Assembly: GCA_963712065.1 (NCBI GenBank)
Contig: CAVQGM010000002.1
Span: 682,001 to 746,000 of the forward strand
DNA length: 64,000 bases
Reading direction: 5' to 3'
From: CAVQGM01 sp963712065
GTDB lineage: Bacteria > Actinomycetota > Acidimicrobiia > Acidimicrobiales > Acidimicrobilacustridaceae
Part shown: in pieces, positions 26,741 through 34,195 of the stretch
How positions within the stretch are numbered: position 1 is the stretch's first letter
How the letters are laid out: each line of letters begins with the position of its first letter
Translations under genes and position numbers: made by a program
Notes under the pieces: generated by a model
The model's database searches: none
What the model saw: the letters and a program-made list of their open reading frames with translations, nothing else
Told to the model about the DNA's origin: nothing

Positions 26741-27965
26741 CGACTTCCAGGAGCCACCGACCGTTCCGCTCGCGGTGGCCGCCGCCGCAGTGGTCGGGGC
26801 AGGTGTCGCCGCCGTGGCATCGGCCGACGAGGACTCCGCCGAAGTACGGGACGAGCCGACGGTGGAGATGGCGGCCATCGAGGAGGAGGTGCCCGCCGCG
26901 GTTGCCGACGCCGAGCCCGACGCCGGCGTCGACGCGGTCCCCGACGCACCCGCCGCCCTGCCGCCGCCTCCGGATCCACCCGTCGAGGTCGCGGCCGCAG
27001 CCTCGACCGAGGCCTCCGAACCCGAGACGGACCTCGTCGACACCGCCGTCGACGAGACCGCCGTCGGCGCGCCGATTGCCGCCGAGACCGAGACCGCCGT
27101 GGACGGGGTGCTCCCCTCGCCCCCGCCCGTGCCGCCTCCTGCGGGCGACGACGAGCTCCTCGAGCCCGAACCGCCCGAGGGTGCCGCCGGCGGTCCGCCC
27201 CGCCGGAAGCTCCTGATCGGCGCCGGGATCGCCGCCGTGGTGGTGCTGCTCGCCGGCGTCGTCGCCGTCGCGATGACGCGGGGAGGGGACGAGTCGCCCG
27301 TGGAGGAGGTCGAGCTCGCGTCGGTCGAGGCATCGACCACCTCGTCCACGACCACGATCCCGGAGACGACGACCAGCACCGAGGCGCCACCGACGACGGA
27401 CACCACCGAGGCGCCGGTGGACCCGGAGGCACTCCAGCGCCTGGCCGACGCCTACGCCCGCCAGCAGTTCCTCGACGCACTCGCCCGCAGCGGCAACGAC
27501 GGTGGAGGAGGCGGCGGCGGAGGCGGAGGCGCAGATCCGCCTCCGCCCACGGAATCGGTGGAGCAGCCGAAGATCATCAACCCCGACACGGGGGAGAGGA
27601 CCAAGGTGGTCGTCTCGCCCAAGCCACAGGGCCAGATCGCCGCCCTCGACGACTACGACTCGTGGGTGGCTTGCTGGGACAGCGCCAACCAGTGGTACTG
27701 GGAGAAGCTCATCTACGTCCTCCGCAACGACTCGGGACCCTACGATCGCATCGAGTGGCAGTACACGGGTGGCGACGACGGCGTCTACGACGGGAACCTC
27801 CGGTGGGACGAAGGTCAGAGCGTCTTCTACTTCCAGCCCTTCGTGTACGGCGTCCGTGAGTGGTTCCGCTACCGGGTCTACAGCTCCTCGACCGGGGCGA
27901 GCTCCGGCTGGGCTACCGTCACGATGGACGTGACCTCCTGGCAGTACGCCGAGTACTGCTACTGA
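25671..27965 (+). CDS. Hsp70-like ATPase with membrane helix and unknown extracytoplasmic domain
   Basis: The 764-residue protein has an Hsp70-type nucleotide-binding domain at about 1-360: AIDFGTSFTSAA (9-20), VYDLGGGTFDTTV (about 169-181), and LTGGSSRIPLVSRLL (about 314-328). No Hsp70 substrate-binding domain follows. A 150-residue Ala/Glu/Pro-rich linker leads to one membrane helix (about 514-536, LLIGAGIAAVVVLLAGVVAVA), then a Thr-rich stalk, a run of ten glycines, and a C-terminal domain of about 120 residues rich in Trp and Tyr (YDSWVACWDSANQWYWEKL). GGAGGG precedes the ATG by 7 nt. The next Hsp70-like gene follows after 9 nt. Confidence 0.85.
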   Translation: MSGHWVLAIDFGTSFTSAAMVVDGRVEVLEVDGLRRLPSTVLWAHDELVVGTAAESQRVLNPRASERNPKRSLGLRRNLLLDGHAVPVEQAVAAVLGAVYQEALRRSGQVPPAEVRLTHPVRWSNDRLQALRVAAAVAGIPSVSLMAEPVAAAVHYGGGHVATGEYVAVYDLGGGTFDTTVLRRIDDGFELAGPPGGDDRLGGEDFDHRLMDFVLARLAVTEPDAATALRESDDLQWRRAASQLLVESRQAKEALSRQTAYTMLLPAPVSQEVRLTRPEFEALIRADIQRSIDEFSATIDAAGLEPSDISARYLTGGSSRIPLVSRLLHEAFDAVPDTFDDPKVAVALGAAQAPHIDDFQEPPTVPLAVAAAAVVGAGVAAVASADEDSAEVRDEPTVEMAAIEEEVPAAVADAEPDAGVDAVPDAPAALPPPPDPPVEVAAAASTEASEPETDLVDTAVDETAVGAPIAAETETAVDGVLPSPPPVPPPAGDDELLEPEPPEGAAGGPPRRKLLIGAGIAAVVVLLAGVVAVAMTRGGDESPVEEVELASVEASTTSSTTTIPETTTSTEAPPTTDTTEAPVDPEALQRLADAYARQQFLDALARSGNDGGGGGGGGGGADPPPPTESVEQPKIINPDTGERTKVVVSPKPQGQIAALDDYDSWVACWDSANQWYWEKLIYVLRNDSGPYDRIEWQYTGGDDGVYDGNLRWDEGQSVFYFQPFVYGVREWFRYRVYSSSTGASSGWATVTMDVTSWQYAEYCY

Positions 27966-27974
27966 GCCGGCTCC

Positions 27975-29044
27975 ATGAGCGGGCCTTGGGTGTTGGCGAT
28001 CGATTTCGGGACGTCGTTCACGTCGGCGGCGATGGTGGCCGACGGGCGGATGGAGGTGTTGGAGGTCGACGGGCTGCGGCGGTTGCCGTCGACGGTGCTG
28101 TGGGCCCACGACGAGCTGGTCGTGGGCACGGCGGCGGAGAGCCAGCGGGTCCTCAACCCGAGGGCTGCGGATCGGAACCCGAAGCGCGCGTTGGGGCTCC
28201 GTCGGAACCTGTTGCTCGACGGCCACGCGGTCCCGGTCGAGCAGGCGGTCGCCGCGGTGCTCGGCGCCGTCTACCAGGAGGCTCTGCGCCGCAGCGGCCA
28301 GGTGCCGCCGGCCGAGGTGCGCCTCACCCACCCGGCCCGTTGGTCCGAGGAACGGCTCGCCGCCCTCCGCGCCGCGGCCAGCGCGGCGGGCATCCCGTCG
28401 GTGTCGTTGATGGCCGAGCCGGTGGCGGCGGCGGTGCACTACGGCGGGGGCCACGTGGCGACGGGTGAGTACGTCGCGGTGTACGACCTCGGTGGAGGCA
28501 CGTTCGACACGACGGTGCTGCGCCGGACCGACGACGGCTTCGAGCTGGCCGGCCCTCCGGGTGGCGACGATCGGCTGGGGGGCGAGGACTTCGATCACCG
28601 CCTGATGGACTTCGTCCTGGCCCGCCTGGCGGTCACCGACCCCGACGCGGCATCGGCTCTTCGGGAATCGAACGATCTGCACTGGCGACGCGCCGCCGCC
28701 GACCTGCTGCTCGAGTGTCGCCAGGCCAAGGAGGCGCTGTCGCGCCAGACGGCGTACACCATGTTGTTGCCGGCGCCGGTGAGCCAGGAGGTGCGGCTGA
28801 CCCGGCCGGAGTTCGAGGCGTTGATCCGTGCCGACATCCAGCGCTCGATCGACGAGTTCTCGGCCACGATCGACGCCGCCGGCCTCGAGCCGTCGGACAT
28901 CTCGGCGCGGTACCTGACGGGTGGGTCGTCGCGGATCCCGCTCGTGTCGAGGCTGCTGCACGAGGCGTTCGACGCCGTGCCCGACACCTTCGACGACCCC
29001 AAGGTCGCCGTCGCCCTCGGCGCCGCCCAGGCTCCCCACATCGA
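27975..29044 (+). repeat. Direct repeat, second copy (Hsp70 ATPase domain)
   Basis: This is the partner of 25671-26740, with the same length and no indels. Divergence is concentrated in the PVRW/PARW region and around residues 225-255; the last 310 nt are almost identical. Confidence 0.85.
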
Positions 29045-29765
29045 CGGACTGCAGCAGCGCCGGGCCGAGTCCCCAACGGTGCCGCTGGCCATCGCCGCCG
29101 CGGCCCTGGCCCCGCCGGTCGCCGACGCCCCGCCTCCCGTCGCTCCTCCGGCGGTGCCCCCGCCCCCGTGGGTGGAGCCCCCATCGCCGCCGGGTCCATC
29201 GTCGCGACCGGCCCGCAAGGGATGGCGGATGCCGGTGATGGTCGGCTTGGCGGCGGCCGCCGCCGTCGCGCTGCTCCTCGGCGCCGTGGCCGCGGTCGTC
29301 GTCACCCGCGACGGTGGGGCGAACAGACCCGCGCCCGAGGACGCGCTTCCTTCACAGGACGCGTCCGTCGGCTCGTCGCTGCTGGCCACTCCGACCACCA
29401 TGGTGCCGGTGGCCTGCAAGCCCTCACGCGAGACGACGAGCCCGCCCGGACCGGCATCGCCCGGCGGGAACCTTCCCCCGGTCGTCGTCGACGTCACCTG
29501 CGACATCGGCGCGTGTCGCGAGCCGGTGACCTTCAACCCGCTCGACTACGGCACGACCGACCCTGACGGGGGCCAGATCGGGATCGTCGCCTACGACGAC
29601 AGCGAGCCCGCGGTCGGCACGCTCTCCGTCACCGGGGACGCTTTCACCTACACGGCCGAGCGCTGCAACTGCGACGAGCTGGCGACCGTCGAGTTCACCG
29701 TCACCGACTCCCAGGGGGCCGAGGGGGACGGCTTGCTGTTCCTCTGGGAAGGGTGTCCCACCTAG
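27975..29765 (+). CDS. Hsp70-like ATPase with membrane helix and Ig-like extracytoplasmic domain
   Basis: The 596-residue protein shares a near-identical nucleotide-binding domain with the preceding gene (AIDFGTSFTSAA, VYDLGGGTFDTTV, LTGGSSRIPLV). The two then diverge completely after about residue 357. A Pro-rich linker and a membrane helix (about 420-442) lead to an outer domain of about 150 residues. That domain has six cysteines and a cadherin/Ig-like segment (FNPLDYGTTDPDGG, VTGDAFTYTAERCNCDEL, VEFTVTDSQGAEGDG). It lies 9 nt after the upstream Hsp70-like stop and converges with the dynamin pair 4 nt away. Confidence 0.85.
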   Translation: MSGPWVLAIDFGTSFTSAAMVADGRMEVLEVDGLRRLPSTVLWAHDELVVGTAAESQRVLNPRAADRNPKRALGLRRNLLLDGHAVPVEQAVAAVLGAVYQEALRRSGQVPPAEVRLTHPARWSEERLAALRAAASAAGIPSVSLMAEPVAAAVHYGGGHVATGEYVAVYDLGGGTFDTTVLRRTDDGFELAGPPGGDDRLGGEDFDHRLMDFVLARLAVTDPDAASALRESNDLHWRRAAADLLLECRQAKEALSRQTAYTMLLPAPVSQEVRLTRPEFEALIRADIQRSIDEFSATIDAAGLEPSDISARYLTGGSSRIPLVSRLLHEAFDAVPDTFDDPKVAVALGAAQAPHIDGLQQRRAESPTVPLAIAAAALAPPVADAPPPVAPPAVPPPPWVEPPSPPGPSSRPARKGWRMPVMVGLAAAAAVALLLGAVAAVVVTRDGGANRPAPEDALPSQDASVGSSLLATPTTMVPVACKPSRETTSPPGPASPGGNLPPVVVDVTCDIGACREPVTFNPLDYGTTDPDGGQIGIVAYDDSEPAVGTLSVTGDAFTYTAERCNCDELATVEFTVTDSQGAEGDGLLFLWEGCPT

Positions 29766-29769
29766 GGGC

Positions 29770-31632
29770 TCAGCCCTCGCCGAGGATCACACCGCCGAGC
29801 TCGCCACCGAGCCGGCCGGCCGTGCTCCGGAGGTCGGCGGCCTCGCCGAGGGCCGTCTCGGCCGCCGCCCGGGCCCGGGCCCGGGCCTCGGCGCCCTGGC
29901 GGGCGAGCGTCTCGTGCTCGTGGAGCCGGGCCTCGAGGCGGCGCCGCTGCTCGGCGAGGTTGCCGCCGACGGCGTCCTCCAGCAGCCGCCTGATGTCGAC
30001 GAGCCGCTGGCCGAACTGCTTGGTCAGCACCTTCCGGGCGTCGGCGAGCGTGCTGCGGGCGTACTCGTTGGCGGCCCGTCGGTCCTTCAGCGACCGGGCC
30101 TGGCGTCGGCGGGCGGTGAACATGGCGCCGGCCACGCCACCGCCGATCACCCATGCGATCGGACCGCCGAGGGCCACGCCGGCGAACCCGGCGAGCGAGA
30201 CGGGCATCATCGCCGCGAACACGATCGGGTAGTACTGCAGCACCTTCCCCGCCCAGTCCTCGGTGTCGCCACCTTCGGCCCGCTCGCGCCGCACGCCCGC
30301 CGTCTCGTGGAGGTAGTCCGGGATCAGCATCTCGGTCGGCGGGATCTGGACGCCGTCCACGGCGAGCGTCGCCGCCAACCGAGCGACGATGCCGTCCACC
30401 TCGTGACCGAGGTAGGCGCCGAGCTCCATCCAGAGGGCCTCCAGCGCGGTGTCGACCTCCTCGGCGACGGCCCCGAGGTCGAGGGTGCCCTTGGTGTTGA
30501 TCCGCGTCTGCAGCTGCTGGTCGATCCGGGCGATGGCCACGTCGACCCGAGCGTCGAAGTCGAACCCCAGCCGCCGGGTCTCGGTCTCGAGCTCGAGCCG
30601 CCACCGGGAGGCCGCCTCGGCCACCCGGGCCAGCGCCTGGCGCTGGGCCTCGAGCTCGGCGGCGACGCCGTCGTCGCCCTCGGAGCTGCGCACCGTCTGC
30701 TCGAGCGTGGTCTGCACCGACGCGACCGCCACCTCGCCCGACCGCACGAGATTCCGGAGCTTCACCGCTCCGGCCCGGGACGCGACCTGGTCGAGCATGG
30801 CGGCCAGCTCGGGCACGTTGCTGTCGGCCAGGGTGCGCGCCGCCCGCTCCTGCTCCCCGGCCTCGGCCTGGCGGCCGGCGACCTCCCGCAGGCGGCTGCT
30901 GACGCCGATCATGGGCGCGTCGGCGTAGCGCGGCGCGTGCCGGGCGAGCAGCGCGCGGCTCTCGTCGAGGATGGTCTTCCAGCCCCGGAAGGCATCGATC
31001 TTGGTGATCGTGAACACGACGCCGTCGATGCGGCTGGTCGCCTGTTCGAGGAAGGTGAGCTCGGACTGGCTCAGTGGCGCGCCGGCCTCGAGGGTGAACA
31101 CCAGCAGGTCGGCGGTGCGGAGTGCGGCGAGCGTCCGTTCGCCGTGGGAGCTGTCGAGGCCACCGACACCGGGCGTGTCGATGAGGGCGAGGCCGGTGGA
31201 GAGCAGCGGATGGGGATGGGTGACGATCACCCCGGCCACGCGACGGTCGCCGGCGGCGACGCCGTCGACGGTCACGAACTCGGCCAGGCGATCGCGCCCG
31301 ACCAGGCGGGGCTCGGAGTCGCCCTCGAAGAAGACGGCGACCTCGCTCGTCGGGCCGTGACGCACCTCGACGTAGGTGGCGGTGGCGACGTCGACGTCGA
31401 CCGGGAGGAGGGCGTCGCCGAGGAGGGCGTTGACGAGCGAGCTCTTGCCCGCCTTCTCGTCGCCGACGAACACGACGTTGGTGCCGATCTGGCGGTAGCG
31501 CTCGGCCTCGCGTGCGAGCTGACCGGCGAGGTCGGCGCGCCCGTTGGCGGTGCACAGACGGTGGACGGTGTTGGCGAAGTCCTGGACCGACCGGGCCAGC
31601 TCGACCTCGCGATCGTCAGTCGCCGGTGGCAT
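29770..31632 (-). CDS. Dynamin-family GTPase, IniA-like, membrane-inserting
   Basis: The 620-residue protein has a dynamin-type GTPase domain: P-loop GDEKAGKSS (57-65), G3 DTPGVGG (152-158), and G4 TKID (210-213). A long helical region follows, and a hydrophobic double segment at about 470-510 (YYPIVFAAMMPVSLAGFAGVALGGPIAWVIGGG) that probably inserts in the membrane. The C-terminus is Ala/Arg-rich coiled coil. It resembles mycobacterial IniA, a dynamin-like membrane-fission protein. Its start overlaps the end of the upstream GTPase gene by 17 nt, so the pair is translationally coupled. Confidence 0.85.
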   Translation of the reverse strand: MPPATDDREVELARSVQDFANTVHRLCTANGRADLAGQLAREAERYRQIGTNVVFVGDEKAGKSSLVNALLGDALLPVDVDVATATYVEVRHGPTSEVAVFFEGDSEPRLVGRDRLAEFVTVDGVAAGDRRVAGVIVTHPHPLLSTGLALIDTPGVGGLDSSHGERTLAALRTADLLVFTLEAGAPLSQSELTFLEQATSRIDGVVFTITKIDAFRGWKTILDESRALLARHAPRYADAPMIGVSSRLREVAGRQAEAGEQERAARTLADSNVPELAAMLDQVASRAGAVKLRNLVRSGEVAVASVQTTLEQTVRSSEGDDGVAAELEAQRQALARVAEAASRWRLELETETRRLGFDFDARVDVAIARIDQQLQTRINTKGTLDLGAVAEEVDTALEALWMELGAYLGHEVDGIVARLAATLAVDGVQIPPTEMLIPDYLHETAGVRRERAEGGDTEDWAGKVLQYYPIVFAAMMPVSLAGFAGVALGGPIAWVIGGGVAGAMFTARRRQARSLKDRRAANEYARSTLADARKVLTKQFGQRLVDIRRLLEDAVGGNLAEQRRRLEARLHEHETLARQGAEARARARAAAETALGEAADLRSTAGRLGGELGGVILGEG

Positions 31633-33127
31633 CGAACTGCTCCCACAGGATCACGAAGGACTCCTGGATCGTGGCCGCCGCCCGGGAGGTGCGGGCGTCG
31701 CTCCGCGGGTCGTTCTCGACGGCGAGCCATGCCCCGGCGCGCTCCATGGCCAGGGCTCGGCAGTCCCCGGCCGAGGCGTCGGCACGGAGGCCGAGCTTGG
31801 CTCTCGGGTCGGTCTCGGCAGCCACCCGCTCGAGCTCGGCGCCGAGGTCGCCGGGCAGGCTGATCTCCCCGGCCGACCATGCCCGGGCGGCGTCGAGCTC
31901 GCGGAGCTGGTGCATCTCCGGCGCGTCCCGGAGGCGCTCGATCTCGTCGCGCAGCCGGCGCAGGATCGTCCGGTCGCCGGGGAGGTCGTCCCGGTACGAG
32001 AGCCGCTCGAGGTCGGCGAGGGCGGCATGCGCCTTCAAGATCTCGGCCCGCCGGGCGAAGAGGGTGGTGATGGCGTCCCGGAGGGGGCCGATGCCCGATG
32101 CCTGCCGCAGCTGTTCGACGAGGGCGGTGGTCTGCCCGTGGCCGGCGTTGACGAGCTCGGTGGAGCGTTGCAGTCCGAACAGGTCCAGATGCTCGAGCAG
32201 CCGCTCGCGACGATGGGACGGCACCGGGAGCCCGTCGTCGTCGACGAACCGGTCGGGGCTGAGCAGGGCGTCCTCGAGCACCGTCGCGTCAAGGGCGGCC
32301 AGGGCCCGCAGATCGGCGGCATCGGCCTCGGTGAAGGCGTCGGCATCGGCGGTCTCGGCGAGCAGGCCGACGATCGGGATGACCCGTGCCGCCAGGTTCC
32401 CGAGTCGCTCCTCGTAGCGCTCGGCGAGGTCGCGGGCAGCGGCCAGCGGCTCCTCGCCCCCGACCTTGTCGGCCTTGCTCAACACCCCGAGGGTGCTGGC
32501 GGACGACAGGCCGGTGCCGGAGAACACCGACCGGAAGTCCTCGAGGTTGCGTGCCTCCCGCTGCCCCAGGTGGGGAAGGAGGAGGATGAGGGCGTCGGCC
32601 TCGGCCACGGCCCGGCGGGAGTCGTCGCCGAGGGAGAGCAGGCGCTCGGTGGTCGCGCTCGACGCCACGTCGAGCGAGTCGAGGCCCGGCGTGTCGATGA
32701 TGGTCACCGACCGGAGGGTCGCGTTCGAGAGCCACACCGTCACCCGCTCGATCTCGGCGGGGTCGCCGCCGAGGTGCTCGGGGAGGCGGCCGTCGGCGGT
32801 GAGCCCGAGTGACCACGGCGGTCCCGATCGCGGCGTGACGTCGACGCGCTCCTGGTGCCCGTACTTGAACCAGGTGACGACCTTGGTGCACTCGCCGACG
32901 GCGACGGAGGCGACGCGCTGGCGCAGGAGCGCGTTGACGAGGGTCGACTTCCCTGCCTTCAACCGGCCGGCGATGGCGATCCGGAGCGGCTCTTGGAGCT
33001 TCTCGTGGATCAGGGCGAGCTCGTCGGCAGTCGGCCCCGGAAGGGCAAGGCCGGCGAAGTCCTCGCACAGCGCCACCACGCGGGTGGTGAGCGGTGATCG
33101 TCCGCCATCCGTTCCACCGATCGCCAT
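31616..33127 (-). CDS. Dynamin-family GTPase, IniC-like
   Basis: The 503-residue protein has a dynamin-type GTPase domain: P-loop GRLKAGKST (54-62), G3 DTPGLDS (145-151), and G4 SKAD (217-220). A helical C-terminal half lacks an obvious membrane segment. Length and the soluble C-terminus match IniC (about 490 residues), the partner of IniA. It is the first gene of a two-gene unit with the IniA-like GTPase. Paired bacterial dynamins can form hetero-oligomers that tether or remodel membrane; such a role here is inferred from the family. Confidence 0.83.
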   Translation of the reverse strand: MAIGGTDGGRSPLTTRVVALCEDFAGLALPGPTADELALIHEKLQEPLRIAIAGRLKAGKSTLVNALLRQRVASVAVGECTKVVTWFKYGHQERVDVTPRSGPPWSLGLTADGRLPEHLGGDPAEIERVTVWLSNATLRSVTIIDTPGLDSLDVASSATTERLLSLGDDSRRAVAEADALILLLPHLGQREARNLEDFRSVFSGTGLSSASTLGVLSKADKVGGEEPLAAARDLAERYEERLGNLAARVIPIVGLLAETADADAFTEADAADLRALAALDATVLEDALLSPDRFVDDDGLPVPSHRRERLLEHLDLFGLQRSTELVNAGHGQTTALVEQLRQASGIGPLRDAITTLFARRAEILKAHAALADLERLSYRDDLPGDRTILRRLRDEIERLRDAPEMHQLRELDAARAWSAGEISLPGDLGAELERVAAETDPRAKLGLRADASAGDCRALAMERAGAWLAVENDPRSDARTSRAAATIQESFVILWEQFDATGD

Positions 33128-33170
33128 CGCCCGGAGCTCTCCCGCGTTCTCTCGTCGAACAGGCGTCGGG

Positions 33171-33176
33171 AGTGTA
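33171..33176 (-). promoter_or_regulatory. Candidate -10 box (TACACT) for the dynamin gene pair
   Basis: TACACT on the minus strand lies 43 nt before the ATG at 33127. The leader contains GGGAGAG as a probable ribosome-binding site. Confidence 0.3.
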
Positions 33177-33363
33177 CGGCACGGTCGGGCCGTGCTCGGG
33201 AGGTGCGTCCCTGCGGGCCACCCGTCGCGGTCGGGCTCGGGGGCTCGGCGCGGACGACCGCGCGGGACGCCCAGGTCGAATCGGCACGTCGGCTACCGTC
33301 GTGTCACGGGTCGACGCACGCGCCCGTGCGTCGCTCCTGTGGTCGAGCGGAGGGGAGCCAACC

Positions 33364-33651
33364 GTGGGATGTCTGTTCGGGCTTCTTGCGCTGGCGTCGC
33401 CGCGTCTCGCCTTCGCGCTGCTGTGGATCTTCTCGGATCGCGTCCCGACCGCGTTCGAGCACCTGTGGATGGCGTGGGTCGGCCTCATCTTCCTGCCGTG
33501 GACCGCCCTCGTGTACACGCTCGCCTACGACCCGGTCCGCGGGGTCAGTACGAGCGGGTGGGCGCTCGTCGGGCTGGCCTTCTTCGTGGACGTCTACTCC
33601 TACGTCCGGAGCGCGACCGACTCGTCCCGACGCGGGTTCGGGTTCGGCTGA
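33364..33651 (+). CDS. Small hypothetical membrane protein
   Basis: The 95-residue protein has about three hydrophobic segments (CLFGLLALASPRLAFALLWIF, WMAWVGLIFLPWTALVYTL, WALVGLAFFVDVYSYV) and a short Arg/Ser-rich tail. It resembles small uncharacterised actinobacterial membrane proteins. The GTG start at 33364 is preceded by GGAGGGGAG. A possible -10 box, TACCGT, is at 33294-33299. The 236 nt between it and the dynamin genes hold promoters only, as far as I can see. Confidence 0.72.
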   Translation: MGCLFGLLALASPRLAFALLWIFSDRVPTAFEHLWMAWVGLIFLPWTALVYTLAYDPVRGVSTSGWALVGLAFFVDVYSYVRSATDSSRRGFGFG

Positions 33652-33675
33652 TCGGCGACGGCGGTCGCGTGCGCG

Positions 33676-34172
33676 TCAGCCGCGCACGGCGGCGAGGGTG
33701 CGGGCGACGGCGTCGAGGCCGTCGTGGCCGACCTGGACCGCCTCGCGGACCACGTCGATGGCGCTGACCGAGCCGCCGCCGGCGATGGTGCCGGTGCGGG
33801 CCCAGCTGTCGGCACCGACCCGGTCGACGTCGCCGGCGAAGGAGGTGCACGTGTCGACGAGCAGGCCGAGGGCGTCGTCGAGCCGCTCCGGCGGGCGGCG
33901 TCCCAGTGGCGCTGGGTCCGATCGCACACGGCTGGATGGAGCACCGGCGTGTCGTTGATGGTGATCTGGCGCTCGGCCTCGTGCAGCAGCACCAGCGTCC
34001 GGGTGACGTCGGAGACGATCTCGATCACCGACCGCGCCTCGGGGCCGATGCGGTGGGCGAGCTCCTCGACGTCCTCGTCGGCGGCGAGCGGTGCGAGCTG
34101 CTCGCGATAGCGGCGGGCGTACGAGCGCAAGGCGGCCGACGCGTCGGACGGGGCGAGGCGGCTCAGGTCCAT
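33676..34172 (-). pseudogene. DinB/maleylpyruvate isomerase-like gene, frameshifted
   Basis: The first 95 residues (ATG at 34172, through LLHEAERQITINDTPVLHPAVCDRTQRHWDAA) and a second frame reading PPERLDDALGLLVDTCTSFAGDVDRVG to the stop at 33676 join into one helical-bundle protein of about 165 residues, of the DinB/mycothiol-dependent isomerase type. The break lies at about 33890-33900 in a GC-rich GCCGCCCGCC run, where one missing C would explain the shift. It may be a recent loss or an assembly error. It converges with the small membrane protein and precedes the EF-G-like gene on the other side. Confidence 0.6.
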
Positions 34173-34195
34173 CCGGCGAACCTATCCCGCCGGCG

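Noticed and set aside
26412..29039. Minus-strand open frame of 875 codons opposite the Hsp70-like genes
   Set aside because: It mirrors the conserved Hsp70 coding strand, and its repeats arise only because the two genes are duplicates.
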